Assembly: GCF_036898095.1 (NCBI RefSeq)
Contig: NC_090766.1
Coordinates: 32,162,327-32,226,326, forward strand
Source of the DNA: Palaemon carinicauda
Lineage: Eukaryota > Arthropoda > Malacostraca > Decapoda > Palaemonidae
Direction: 5' to 3'
DNA: 64,000 bases
Shown: piece by piece, positions 44,471 to 55,217 of the stretch
Numbering within the stretch: position 1 is the stretch's first letter
Layout: each line of letters begins with the position of its first letter
Position numbers and translations under genes: made by a program
Notes under the pieces: generated by a model
Seen by the model: the letters and a program-made list of their open reading frames with translations, nothing else
Databases searched by the model: none
What the model was told of the DNA's origin: nothing

Positions 44471-46220
44471 AGGGATCAGCTTGGGCTGCAGCTCCAGGAC
44501 CAGGGGGTACCAGTTGCTCCGGGGCCACTTGGGAGCCACTAGGGCCGCTGTCCCTTTGAAGGTTCTCAGTTTGGAGAGGACTTTCAACAGAAGGTTGGTG
44601 GGAGGGAACAGGTATATCTTGGACCATCTGTTCCAGTCCAGTGACATGGCGTCCACCGCTTCTGCCTTGGGGTCCTCGTACGGGGCTACGTACAGAGGAA
44701 GTTGATTGTTGTCGCTCGTTGCAAAGAGATCTATCTGAAGTTCTGGGACTTGATGAGAGATGAAGGAGAATGATCTTGCGTCTAGAGACCATTCCGACTC
44801 TATCGGGTTTGTCCGAGATAGAGCATCCGCTGTCACGTTGCGGAATCCTTGTAGGTGAACTGCAGACAGGTGCCACTTCTTCTTCTCCGCCAGACGGAAG
44901 ATTGGGAGAAGCACCTGATTTATCTGGGGCGATCTTGAGCCTTGGCGATTGAGACAACGAACTACCACCGAGTTGTCTAGGGTTAGACGGATGTGGATCG
45001 AGGGCGGCGGGGATAGCTTCTTCAGAGTAAGAAGGACCGCCATGGCCTCCAAGATGTTTATGTGGAACGTCTTGAATAGTGGAGACCAGGTCCCTTGAGC
45101 TTGTTTCAGGTGGGAGTGACCTCCCCAGCCCTCCAGTGAGGCATCCGTGTGGATGTTGAGTGAAGGAGGAGGGTGTTGGAGAGGAATGGACCTTTTCAGG
45201 GCCATTGCTTCCGACCACGGCTTTAGGAGGCGTCGAAGTCTGTTTGGAAGCCGTCTCTTGAGGTCTCTTCGAGCGATGGATGCCGATCGTCTCCAGACTC
45301 CCGCGGCATCCTTTAGCTGTGCACGAAGCACTGGGTTTGTCACTGAGGCGAATTGTAGAGAGCCTAGAACTCGTTCCTGCTGTCGTCTTGAAATGCGTTT
45401 GGATTTCAGTAGTCGCTTGACAGACCCTGCTATTTCCTTCCTTTTCTTCTGGGGGATGGAAAGGCGGTGTGACTGAAGATTCCAGTGGATTCCCAGCCAC
45501 TGAAACTTCTGAGCCGGAGAGAGGCGAGATTTCTTCTCGTTGATCTTGAATCCCAGGTGTTCTAGGTACTGGGTAACTTTGTCGCAAGACTTTGTACACT
45601 CTTCGGGCGATGGAGCCCAGACTAGCCAGTCGTCGAGGTAGGCCATCACCTGGACGTTTCTTAGGCGGAGCTGTTGTACTATGGCGTCTGCCAGCTTCGT
45701 GAAGATCCGAGGGGCCACATTGAGGCCGAATGGCATGGCCCGGAAGGCGTAGCTTTTCCTTTGGAGTCGAAATCCTAGGTAGGAGGAAGCGTGATGGTTC
45801 ATTGGAATGTGCCAATAGGCATCCGCCAGGTCTATAGAGACCGTGTAGGAACCTTGAGGCAGAAGGGTCCTTATTTGTTGAAGCGTCAGCATCTTGAATT
45901 TGTTGTTCTCTATGAACTTGTTGAGGGGGGATAAGTCCAGAATGACTCTGAGCTTGTCTGAGTCCTTCTTGGGAACGCAAAACAGTCTCCCTTGGAACCT
46001 GGTGGACTTTACCTTCCTTATCACCTTCTTGTTCAAGAGGTCTAGAACATATTCTTCCAGAATGGGGGTCGATTGTTGGAAGAACCGCTGGAAGATTGGG
46101 GGTGGTTGCACCCAACTCCAGCCTAGACCGTTCTTGATGATGCTGTGTGCCCAAGGATCGAAGGTCCAACGATCCTGGAATTGGCGGAGTCTTCCTCCCA
46201 CCGGAAGCACTTCATTGCTT
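44333..46220 (-). CDS. DIRS reverse transcriptase/RNase H, copy C (intact)
   Basis: The frame is open from 46528 to 44333 (731 codons), overlapping gag in a different frame until 46212. Motifs in order: KLRVILDLSPLNKF, VSIDLADAYWH, FRAMPFGLNVAP, catalytic MAYLDDWLVWA; connection; RNase H HTDASLEGWGGHS, ILEAMAVLL, LTLDNSVVV, TADALSR; then IDLFATSDNNQLP and YLFPPTNLL, in the place of the methyltransferase-like domain known from DIRS1. It copies the element RNA and removes it. Compared with copy B the ORF is the same length with few changes. Confidence 0.88.
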
Positions 46221-48161
46221 CTGGTGTCCCGAGGACTTGTTGCCTCGGCCGCTAGCTCCCTTTCCTCCTCTACCTCTGGAGGGACGACGAGAGGCGTCTC
46301 TGCTTGCACCCCTGGACGAGCCTCTACCTCTGGCATGAAAGGTAGTGGATGGCTGCTCAAAGGCAGGGGTGAAGACCGGTGACTGTGACAACACCGGTTG
46401 GGGGACCAATTGAAAGGTCTGTTGTGGTTGGGCAACCACTTGGGAGGTAGCGGGTCCCGGAAACTGACGTCTTTGTTGACGTTGCTGGGGTTTCGGTTTC
46501 TGAGGTTTCCTCTTAGGCTGAGGTCCATCGTCCTGAGAGGTTTTCCTTTTCCTGGACATGCCCCACTTGTGGAGAAGGTTCCTATTCTCCGTGGCGGCTC
46601 TGTCCGTTATTTCCTTGACAAGGTCCGAAGGAAACAGGTGCTTTCCCCAGATGTTGGAGGAAATCAGCCTCCGGGGTTCGTGTTTCACGGTGGCACCGAC
46701 AAACACGAATTCACGACAGGCTCTACGAGCCTTTATGAAATGGTACAAGTCCTTCATTACCGTGAGTAAGTGGGATTTGGCCAGTACCATGTAGTGATCG
46801 GGTACTGCTGTGTCACAGGCCATAACTTCAAGTTGGACTTGATGAGAAAGAGACGCTGCAAGCCTCTCCTTCGTGTCTTGTTCCCGGCGAAGGAGGTGAT
46901 CATTGAGCTTAGGGAGGTCTTCATTAAACTGACGTCCGGCAACGTCAGGATCGAGCCTACCCACAACGAAAGTATGTTGGACATCTTTCCATTGTCTAGT
47001 GTCAGGGGGCGTTACGATGGAGAAGGGTCTGCACTCCTCCAGTGCAGGGCAGGGTTTCCCTTCTTCCGCCGCTTTAAGGCATGCAGCCAAGGCCTTTTCC
47101 AAAAATGGAAGAATCGCAGTGTCGGGAGCGACATAAGTAGGATGCTTCTTGCTCAAGGCAGGAAGCTTAGAGCAGGTAAAGCCCCTGCTCTTAAATGCGG
47201 AGGCTAGCATAGCCTGGGCCTTTGCGAGATCGAACACTATCTCTTCCTTAGGTTCGGTCTCCTCCTTCGAGGCAGGTTCAGAACGAAGCCGGACGTAACA
47301 GTCCGGGTAGGCCTCGAAGCTTGGGAAGAATTCCACATCTTCCAACGGGACCGTGCCGATTTTGTCACTAACAAAGATCCTGCCGGTCGCAATAACCATA
47401 TGCTCTGCATACCTCCACGGGTTGGCATGAGAGCAAGCTGGGAGATCCTTAACCGAGATCTTCTTCGGTTCTCTGGATCCAATCATAGACCTGATGGACT
47501 CCTGGTTCTCCTTCAGTCTGTCGTCCATGACAGCTCTAATCAGTCGGATCAGTTCTTGTGTAGAAGAAGAAGGATCCGGGGTCGAGGAGGTAGACGGAAT
47601 GGACACATCCGTCGGTGTAGGAGTAGGCGGAGGGATGGACGAGGGAGTAGCTCCAATCTCCGACTCGGTGTATTCCACCTTGTCTTCGTCCTCTTCGGCT
47701 CCTTGAGCCATAAGCGTCTTCTCCGTGTCTTCCGAGACGTCAGAGATCTGTTCATCCTCTTCGGAATCTAGGCGACACTCGTGCATGGACTGAGCCATGA
47801 CCACATCAGGTTCCACCGTAATTTGGACAGTGGGGATTGCTTCCTTTGGAACCACTGAATCAGGGGAGGCCTTAGGGAACAGCAGGGACCTCAGTTCTTC
47901 GGTGGCCAGGTACGGTCCAGTGGCATTCCTCTGAAAACCACGCACCCACTTGCGCAGTTTCTCACGAGCAATGTCTCTAACCTCCGCTGAGGGAGGGTTA
48001 TGGAAGGCCTCAACTAGGTAGGCCTGGCAGACCGTACATTCCAGTGGATTCCAGAACTTCCAATCCCCTTTCTTGTCTGAGCAAGGGGCGTGAGTCCTGC
48101 ACGCCGTATGTCCGTAAAACTGGGAGCGTTTCACGGCACAGTATGCGAAATCGCACTTCAT
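46212..48161 (-). CDS. DIRS gag-like protein, copy C (intact, 649 residues)
   Basis: The start is ATG (MKCDFAYCAVKR) directly after the acceptor-like tract; B shares it. Residues 3-46 have Cys/His at C3, C8, C21, H24, C27, C43 and C46, a possible zinc-binding module. Residues about 120-220 are acidic and Ser/Pro/Thr-rich. The middle block (about 230-540) is conserved between copies, with PWRYAEHMVIATGRIFVSD. The tail is Lys/Gln-rich then RG-rich (SRGRGGKGASGRG), ending SSGHQKQ. By position it is the particle/nucleic-acid-binding protein of the element; I recognise no named domain. Confidence 0.85.
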   Translation of the reverse strand: MKCDFAYCAVKRSQFYGHTACRTHAPCSDKKGDWKFWNPLECTVCQAYLVEAFHNPPSAEVRDIAREKLRKWVRGFQRNATGPYLATEELRSLLFPKASPDSVVPKEAIPTVQITVEPDVVMAQSMHECRLDSEEDEQISDVSEDTEKTLMAQGAEEDEDKVEYTESEIGATPSSIPPPTPTPTDVSIPSTSSTPDPSSSTQELIRLIRAVMDDRLKENQESIRSMIGSREPKKISVKDLPACSHANPWRYAEHMVIATGRIFVSDKIGTVPLEDVEFFPSFEAYPDCYVRLRSEPASKEETEPKEEIVFDLAKAQAMLASAFKSRGFTCSKLPALSKKHPTYVAPDTAILPFLEKALAACLKAAEEGKPCPALEECRPFSIVTPPDTRQWKDVQHTFVVGRLDPDVAGRQFNEDLPKLNDHLLRREQDTKERLAASLSHQVQLEVMACDTAVPDHYMVLAKSHLLTVMKDLYHFIKARRACREFVFVGATVKHEPRRLISSNIWGKHLFPSDLVKEITDRAATENRNLLHKWGMSRKRKTSQDDGPQPKRKPQKPKPQQRQQRRQFPGPATSQVVAQPQQTFQLVPQPVLSQSPVFTPAFEQPSTTFHARGRGSSRGASRDASRRPSRGRGGKGASGRGNKSSGHQKQ

Positions 48162-50459
48162 CTGCTCCTCCTGTGGAAGAAAGAGAAAATGAGTATGGGG
48201 GAGTCATAGGAATGGCTCTTAAATTAAGTTAATATTAATCATTAATTTTAACTTATAGAAGGTGTGATGCATAGAGAGTGAAACAGTAAAGGAGAACACG
48301 CTCCATGCATCTCGCCCGGCTGGTTACCATAGGCTTGGTCCTGGGATAATCCAAATGACCGAGATCATTGGATATAGTTTCCTAGGATTCCCATTATATT
48401 GGAACTCCATGGAAAGCCAAGGACAAGGTTGGGATCGAATTCATTCGGTTCCCAGATAAGAGCCAGAAGGTCTCATTAAGGGTAACTGCTTCTGGCAACC
48501 AGCCGTGCTAAGATGCACATAGCATGCTGGAAATAGAAGAATGCAAAGAGACAGCATGATCACTAATAGAGCAGTACTAGGTACTGATCTTAGAAGCAAA
48601 GCAGCTTATCTATTTGCCAGGTAGGGCTATCTTAGTCTTATGATAGCTACAGAGAGGGGGTGCAAGTATTCTTGACGCCTCCGGGGTATCCGGCAAGCCG
48701 CCGGCACGCCGGAGCTCGCTCCAGCATAGATTCTGGCATTAGAACAGACAATTTTCAAAAGTCAGTTAGATACCAGGATGGCGGCCGCCGGCACAACGGC
48801 GGCACGCCGGCAGGGAGCGGCGGCTCCGGCAGCCGGAGGATGCCGGATTGGTGACTGGGGTAAGGATGGTACAGGTAGTATCGGGTTGCCGGCAGTATAT
48901 GCCGGCACTCCGGAGATCGACCGGCAAGCGGACGATTAGATAGGAGTAGGAGAGCCGCCGGTAGTAGCCGGCGGCAGCCGGCAGTCCCTCGGAACACGGG
49001 GGGCTGGCGGCAAGGGTAGGGAAGTCACCAAGAGGCAGGTATTGCCGGCATAAGAGGCGGCAAGAGACCGGCACCCGGATAGATAGAGAGACAGGGGGAG
49101 GGGGGGAAGGATGCAGGAAGTACCTTCAGGGTTCCAGACATCCCTCCCCCTCCCTGAGGGGGTGTACCCATGATAGAGACAGGCTCTATCATCCATATGC
49201 AGGGGTCACTAGGGACCGGGAGCAGGTAGCCCAAGGGAGGACTAGGGAACACCCAAGATGGGGGGGGGGGAGACTCCCTTATGCAGAGCTACACTAGGAA
49301 CTAACCTTATAGGACACTATGAAGGTATATGTACCAGAGCGGACTGCACAAGGAAGCTCGGGTAGTCCTACTCATCCACCCTAAGGAGGAGTTGTAGGAC
49401 AGGGGACAGATGAGTATAAACTAACCTAAGCATAGGCTAGGCTATACAAGAGATAGGTGGGGAGGGAGAAGAGAGGGGTCTTCCCAGGAAGGGTTTCTGT
49501 ACCAGAGCGGCCACAAAGGGAAGGGAGGACACTCCCTAACCTAAGATTAGGCTGATCGGCTAAAACGGTGCAAGAGTACAGTTTCAGCATGGAACAGAGA
49601 AACCTTCCTAACCCGACCTAGATCAGGGCTAAAAGTCCTGAACTAGGCAAGGAAGAAGACGTATCGCTATCGCAGGAAAGTCGCAGACTATCCTAGCCAT
49701 AGAGGTAGGCTAGCCTAACCTCACTCTCAGACGCAATCCTAAAGGGGGTTCATTCCTTTAGGGAGGACTGAGAGGCGATATAATACTCTATTAGACAATG
49801 AATCCCTTTACTCAGAAAAGGGATCAAGGCTAATTAGAGGGAATGCCAAGGCAGGGGATGAAGGAAGCATATAGGGGTCCTAAGGTTAGGTTAGGCTAGT
49901 AAGAATCACTGACTAGCCTATCCCCTATATGGTCCCTGAAGGCGAAAACATTTGCATCACTAGTCAAAAGTATTGTAAAATAATAATGCCACTATCTTCA
50001 TAACTTAGTCTAGGATCACTGATAAATCATGCATGAACACTTGTATATAGGCTCCTGGCCTGGGGGCTATAGTAGCCGACTGGTATGAGGTCAATCGATG
50101 ACCGATAAAAAGCGTCTAAACACGATATAAAAGTTCCTAGCTATGAAGACTAAATAAACTAATGTATTCGATTAGTATATAAGGCCGGAAGCGTTGTTGT
50201 GGCTAGCTAAATAAGACATGCAAAACAACAACGACGCCATAAAATGGCGGGTCCGGTAGAGGCACAGCTCTGCCACAAAACATCAATTATTTCGCAAAAT
50301 AATATTTACTTTACGGCCAGAGCTTAATTAAACAATACTGGAACCTTGTACTCAACTTTCCAGAAGAAGGCGAGGCTGAAGGTAACGACATAGCGAAGAT
50401 GCAAAACGATAAAGTTCACACAAGGGAAAATCCGTCTCAGTAGGGCAGCTACTAAACAA
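48162..50459 (-). other. 5' leader of DIRS copy C
   Basis: About 2.3 kb, no supported gene. The CCGGC/GCCGG-rich segment at about 48685-48995 has many self-complementary motifs. The inner end has a pyrimidine-rich tract and cag on the minus strand ahead of gag, so an intron in the leader is possible. The promoter is presumably in or next to the 5' ITR. Confidence 0.6.
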
Positions 50460-50817
50460 AGGATGAAGACGCGCGTGACGTCATTAGAGCAATGGCGTCC
50501 GTTTGTTTACGTCTCGAGTATCAGTAGTAGCCACGAGTGAGATTAGCTGTGGAACGGCTCCCAGCTATTCTCAGCCCTTACACACCGAAGCGTTAACTCT
50601 GTTCGGGGTGGAGATAGCTATGTGGCACGACCAGACATGCGTGTCCCCTGTTGTATTACGATGTCTTAAAGGGAAACCTTTGAGATACTCGCTCCAGAAG
50701 TTAGAATTCTGTGATAACCTGTGGTTAAATTCTCTGGGAATATCTTAGTAGTCTTATACCCAAGGAAGCTACCAAACAGGAACCTTCCATCAGGACGCCA
50801 TGGCTTGAGCCCAAAAA
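50460..50817. repeat. Right ITR of DIRS copy C
   Basis: Pairs with 42055-42440; same sequence as the right ITRs of B (38974-39333) and D (375-733). Confidence 0.85.
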
Positions 50818-50971
50818 TATAGTTTTAAGGTTATGTTTTGTTTTTGTTGCCCTTTAGTCTAAGAGTCCAGTTTATGATAACGTCAGGGGAAAGTTTGTGT
50901 TGCGGAGTCAATTGTCAGAAGTAAGATTCAAGGGTGTGGGGGTTGTTTTTGTTTACATCCCGCCACAGGGT

Positions 50972-51089
50972 ATGAAAACATAATGTCCTCTTTGATCAGT
51001 TCCTTCAAGCGCACAAAGGCACTTTCCATTTCTGCAGTCCACTTCAGTTTCCTAGTTCCTTGAGATTTTCGTCCTCCAGTCTTCGCAGA
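50972..51089 (-). pseudogene. Gypsy RT, connection segment
   Basis: A short piece of pol between two insertions: residues such as LKWTAEMESAFVRLKEL, typical of the RT-RNase H junction of Gypsy elements. It continues 53007-53599 across the Tigger-type element, and into RNase H at 40606 across the TG...CA element, in the same frame both times. Confidence 0.8.
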
Positions 51090-51091
51090 TA

Positions 51092-53004
51092 CAGTGATGC
51101 CTCAGGATACGAAATTAATCCGTTCAGGATGCGGTTTCGTATCCTGAGTCGTGTTTTACATGTAAATAGCCTAATCCGTTCCAAGCCTTATAAAAAGTCA
51201 CCCTTTCTTTCATAAACACGCTAAACTGTAGTAATAAACATGCAATGTAGCCATTTCTATCATTCAATAATTAACACAACCGTTAAAAACAGCCTAATCC
51301 ATTCCAGAAACCACTATGAGATTATTCAATAATATAGTTATAGCCAAGTTATCCCCCCCAAGCCCAAAGAAAACGGTCCGTTTTCTTTACTACTGTATAA
51401 AAGTTACGGTACTGTATGTACATAAAGCATTTAGATCAGTGAAGGTGTATTGTTACCTGTACGTACACCTAAATTAATGATTGATACCTGTACACTCTGA
51501 AAAAAAGGTTACAGTTAATTAGTGTAACAAAAAAGTTGAAACTTACCTTTTGATTGAGACGATGTCCGATAGCGAAGTCGCGGCAGAGGAGGATGGCATA
51601 AGGCAGAAAACGTAACAAGTGACAGACTACGTACAGTAATTTACACACTTAACACATTAACACTTAAACTTTACGAAATAAAAAATGGAAGAAATAATTA
51701 ACACTTAACATTACCTATGGAAAACTATAAAATGAAAGAAAAAATTACTTTAACAGTTAACGGTAACATAAAACTTAAAATTGAATTTTTTTTTTTTTGC
51801 TCTTTTATAATTTACGTTTTTCTGATTTTCTAAATCTCTTCTACTTCTTCATCACTTTCTTTTCTCTGTTTCTTTTCTTTACTTTCACCTTCTAATTCTT
51901 CATCCCTTCCTCTTTTCTGTTTCTTTTCTTCACTTTCACCTTCGTCTTGGCCTACTAATACCGCTGGCCTCTTTAATAAGAAACTATCCATTGAAGCTTG
52001 TTTCTGCCTACTTTTCAACACATTTCTAAAATGCATTAGGCAAACGTAATATAATACACTACGTAACAAGTGACAGACTACGTACAGTAATTTACACACT
52101 TAACACATTAACACTTAAACTTTACGAAATAAAAAAATGGAAGAAATAATTAACACTTAACATTACGTATGGAAAACTATAAAATGAAAGAAAAAATTAC
52201 TTTAACACTTAACGGCAACATAAAACTTAAAATTGAATTTTTTTTTTTTGCTTTTTTATAACTTTACGTTTTTCTTATTTTCTAAATCTCTTCTACTTCT
52301 TCGTCACTTTCTTTTTTCTGTTTCTTTTCTTTACTTTCACCTTCTAATTCTTCATCCCTTCCTCTTTTCTGTTTCTTTTCTTCACTTTCACCTTCGTCTT
52401 GGCCTACTAATACCGCTGGCCTCTTTAATAAGAAACTATCCGTTGAAGCTTGTTTCTGCCTACTTTTTAACACATTTCTAAAATGCGTTAGGCAAACGTA
52501 ATATAATACACTACGTAACGTTATATACAGTCTATGTATAGTAAACACTAATACAGTACAGTGCACAGTAACGAATGTTTATTAACGATAACACGTGGCG
52601 TACGAATGTACTGTATATTAACACTAAGTCAAACAAGCGAAAGCACACAATGTCTGTTAACGATACCGCGGTCGGAACGAAAAGAGAGAGAGAGAGATGA
52701 ACGCCCGTGCGTAAGCAAGCTGGGATAGTTGCCGACCATTAGGAAAGCAGGATCTTATGGCGTCAGCTAGCGTCTGAGTAGGGAGATAACCAATGGGTGA
52801 GCGGGAGGCTGTAAGTGAGTCTACCCAAGTTCAAAGTCAGGCGGCGCGCGCTTTTTAAAATTACTCTCGGCGAAGAGTTGGGATCTCGTAAGGTTTTCGT
52901 ATCCTGAAATTTTATCCGTATCCTGGGGCATAAAAATCTTCGAATCACTTTTCGCATCCTGAATTTTTCGTAAGCAGAAACTTTCGTATCCAGAGGTATC
53001 ACTG
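51092..53004 (-). mobile_element. Tigger-type DNA transposon remnant with TA target duplication
   Basis: TIRs are CAGTGAT(A/G)CCTC with the following ggatacgaaa motif, at 51092 and ending 53004. TA lies on both sides (51090-51091, 53005-53006). The remnant carries only the C-terminal tail of a pogo-like transposase, twice (see below), plus AT-rich sequence. About 1.9 kb, non-autonomous. A different Tigger family from the one at 9358-22647. Confidence 0.8.
51611..52512 (-). repeat. 451-bp tandem duplication carrying a transposase C-terminal tail
   Basis: The unit starting cgtaacaagtgacagactac occurs at 51611 and 52062. Each unit has an open minus-strand tail with SRQKQAS(M/T)DSFLLKRP followed by Glu/Lys-rich EESKEKKQ-type sequence, ending near 51830 and 52282. 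The motif is close to a PCNA-binding box. These are transposase remnants duplicated in place, not genes. Confidence 0.75.
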
Positions 53005-53006
53005 TA

Positions 53007-53599
53007 ATGGTTTGGCTATCTGTGAGCACATGGGGATAAACTTCCGTTGGAAGTTGATCAGTCCCAGGAAACCCCGTAGCTCACGCACAGTGGTCGGTTT
53101 AGGGAAGTCTTCCACCTTCTGGATGTATTCTGGTAGCTTACGCATACCAGAACGTCCAACCAGATGACCAAGATACTGGACCTCGGCTTGAACCCAAGAA
53201 CACTTCCCAAGTTTCATCTTGAGTCCGTGCTTCTGGAGAGTAGCCAAAACTCGTTCTACCAGTTTCAGGTGTTCCTCGAAAGAAGACCCAAGTATCAATA
53301 TGTCATCAGTGTAGACAACCACCTTGGCTTTCGGGAACTCTTGGAGAATACTCTGCATTTCTCTCTGGAACACTGCAGGTGCATTTTTCAGTCCAAACGA
53401 TAAGCGTCTGAACTGCCAGTGTCCAAAGGCGGTAGAGAAAGCCGTGTATTCCTTACTGTCCTCTGCCAACAGTAACTGGTAGTATCCACGAACCAGGTCA
53501 AGGGTTGTAAAGTATTTGACTCCTTGAAGTCCAAATACAGAGTCGGCCATGTTAGGCATCGGGAACTTATCAGAGACAGTCACTTTATTCAGTCTGAGG
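53007..53599 (-). pseudogene. Gypsy reverse transcriptase, main part
   Basis: Sequence from RLNKVTVSDKFPMPNM through TLDLVRGYYQ, FRRLSFGLKNAPAVFQ, the catalytic VVVYTDDILILG, QYLGHLVGRSG and RGFLGLINFQRKFIPMC. The catalytic YTDD is intact. It is cut at 53599 by a short repeat insertion, with about a dozen expected codons between the two sides missing, and at 53007 by the Tigger-type element. Confidence 0.88.
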
Positions 53600-53863
53600 T
53601 CGTCTCTTCAGTAAGTTTCGTCGGCAAAGGTACTCCTCGGCCCTGCAGGTCCCTTGGGGAAGGTTGGGTGGGCCATAACCTGAAGGTAGTTCTAGGTAAG
53701 TATGTTAGGAAAAATACAAATTACTTAAAAATTTGTGATTTGTTCCAACACAGGGTACTTACCTAGAACTACCTTCTTAAGAGACTTTAACTTTAGGAGG
53801 AGGGAGAGTCCTGCAGGGACAAGAGGCCGAAGGCTGGAGGCACGCGAGGGAGGCACCTAGATA
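53600..53863. repeat. Short DIRS-like ICR repeat inserted in Gypsy RT
   Basis: Homologous to 61218-61492, with the same left edge (ctgaggtcgtctcttcag). The centre holds taggaaaaatacaaatta ... atttgttcc between inverted arms (gaaggtagttctaggtaagta and complement), the same layout as the ICR at 5010-5118. No gene. Confidence 0.7.
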
Positions 53864-54540
53864 GGAGGCTTGGGTGAAGACCAAGGAGAGATGCTGGGTT
53901 CAATAATACCCAGTTCATGCAACTCCTTGCACTGTTCCTCGATGGCGTCAGCAACGGGTTTGGCAAACCGTCCAACTCTCTGATAAATGGGCGTCTTGTC
54001 ATACAGGTGGATGCGTATTGGTGTGCTTGAGCACTCTCTCACATCATCATCACCAGTACTGATAACTGGAAGATGACGTCGAAGCATTTGACAAAACTGG
54101 TCCTTCTGAGAAGAGTCCAGTTCGTCGGAGATAGACATATTGTCTATCTCTTCCAATATGCTCGGTTCAGGAGTCAGGTCACACTCCTGTGCTATCAGGC
54201 AGGATAGAGGAGCATCCACCATTGCCATGGTGAACACCTTCCCCAAGAGATCGCCCTTCTTGATCTTGGCAGTTTCTTCAGATGAACCCTTGACTAAAAC
54301 TGAGGCTTTCTTGTCTTTCAGTTCAAGGATGCCAGGAATTGCTGTAACTTTCCTTGACAGACCAGGGGTTATGATGTCGCCATCATAATACATTACCGGC
54401 CAACAGTTGGTCGGACAAGCAGGGCACCTAAAAGACGTGTCAAGTCCCTTAGGAAAGTTAACACTAACTGGAACAAGTACTGGCTCAATACTGGCAATCC
54501 TTATTGAATCGGCTGCGTGGACCTTAAGTGCGTAAAGCAC
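53864..54540 (-). pseudogene. Gypsy pol segment between protease and RT palm
   Basis: Ends with the classic RT entry CKELHELGIIEPSISPWSSP, then the inserted repeat. Upstream is linker sequence with an RIHLYDKTPIYQR-type segment. It is joined in frame to the protease piece by a TAA at 54541-54543. Confidence 0.75.
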
Positions 54541-54543
54541 TTA

Positions 54544-55191
54544 CTGACAACAGGCTCCACGTATCGGGACATAATATTCCCAAAGAGGCTCTTGGGGAGT
54601 ACTGCCAACGCTTAGCCGATTTCGGGCTCCGTCAACTATCACCCCAATTGCTCTCAAGAACTGGTAACCAAGCACTACATGCTCAGCCATAGTCCCTGAA
54701 GGCACTACATGGAACACACCCGGGACGAATGTCATTCCATGCAGTATAGGGGTCAACAGTACAGTACCTAGGGTCTTAGGTCCTGTTTGCCCTAAACCCT
54801 TCAGTCCAATGGTGTTCGGTACCATCTGCAGCTGGTAATCCTGTACTACTCTCGATGACAGGAGGTTGACCTCAGCTCCGGAGTCAATGAGAGCATCCAA
54901 CGCTCCCGATGGAAACTCAGACATGGTCACTGGGACAACCATGAGTGGTACAGGAGCCAACTGCGCCAGGTTAACACTACGTAGGGTTTTCAATACTGCC
55001 TCAGTTTCTGCTTTCTCCCTGGAGTAGTCAGTTGGAGAAGCTCTGGACTGTGTCGAAGACAGGTTAGCACAGGCCAATCCTGAAAGAGCCGTTGGAGGTG
55101 CAATAACTTTTTCAGGTTGAGGGGTAACCTTGGAAATCGAGATTTCCGAGGCTGCCGCCGGAATACTAGGAGCATGCACCCTAGCACTCAC
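54544..55191 (-). pseudogene. Gypsy retropepsin (first protease)
   Basis: An aspartic protease with the active-site motif DALIDSGAEVNLLSSRVV and a second landmark HVVLGYQFLRAIGVIVD. It lies between the gag/zinc-knuckle ORF (in another frame) and RT, the normal Gypsy position. The role is to cleave the polyprotein. The frame is open but ends at a TAA before the RT entry segment. Confidence 0.8.
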
Positions 55192-55217
55192 ACCCTCCTT
55201 CGATGTAGCCCCATCTT

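Larger units (their letters stand above)
42055..50817 (-). mobile_element. DIRS1-like retrotransposon copy C, full length, all ORFs open
   Basis: Left (3') ITR 42055-42440, ICR 42516-42607, recombinase stop 43401, RT/RNase H, gag start 48161, leader to 50459, right (5') ITR 50460-50817. All three ORFs are open from a normal ATG to a normal stop with every catalytic motif I can check. It is inserted in the TG...CA element without visible target duplication. It is the best candidate in the window for a recently active, possibly autonomous element. Confidence 0.92.
40611..50967. mobile_element. TG...CA element (probable solo LTR) with 4-bp target duplication, split by DIRS copy C
   Basis: Ends are tgtggaggatt (40611) and ccgccaca (50967), giving short inverted ends TGTGG/CCACA. 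GGGT flanks both sides (40607-40610, 50968-50971), and the Gypsy RT/RNase H sense resumes exactly at these points. Without DIRS copy C it is about 1.6 kb. The 40660-40975 part is long interrupted (GA)n tracts; a (GAT)n run is at 41574-41600. A TATA-like tataatatataaatataaaa lies near 41962. No gene. Solo LTR is the simplest reading, but no second LTR or internal region is present to confirm it. Confidence 0.65.
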
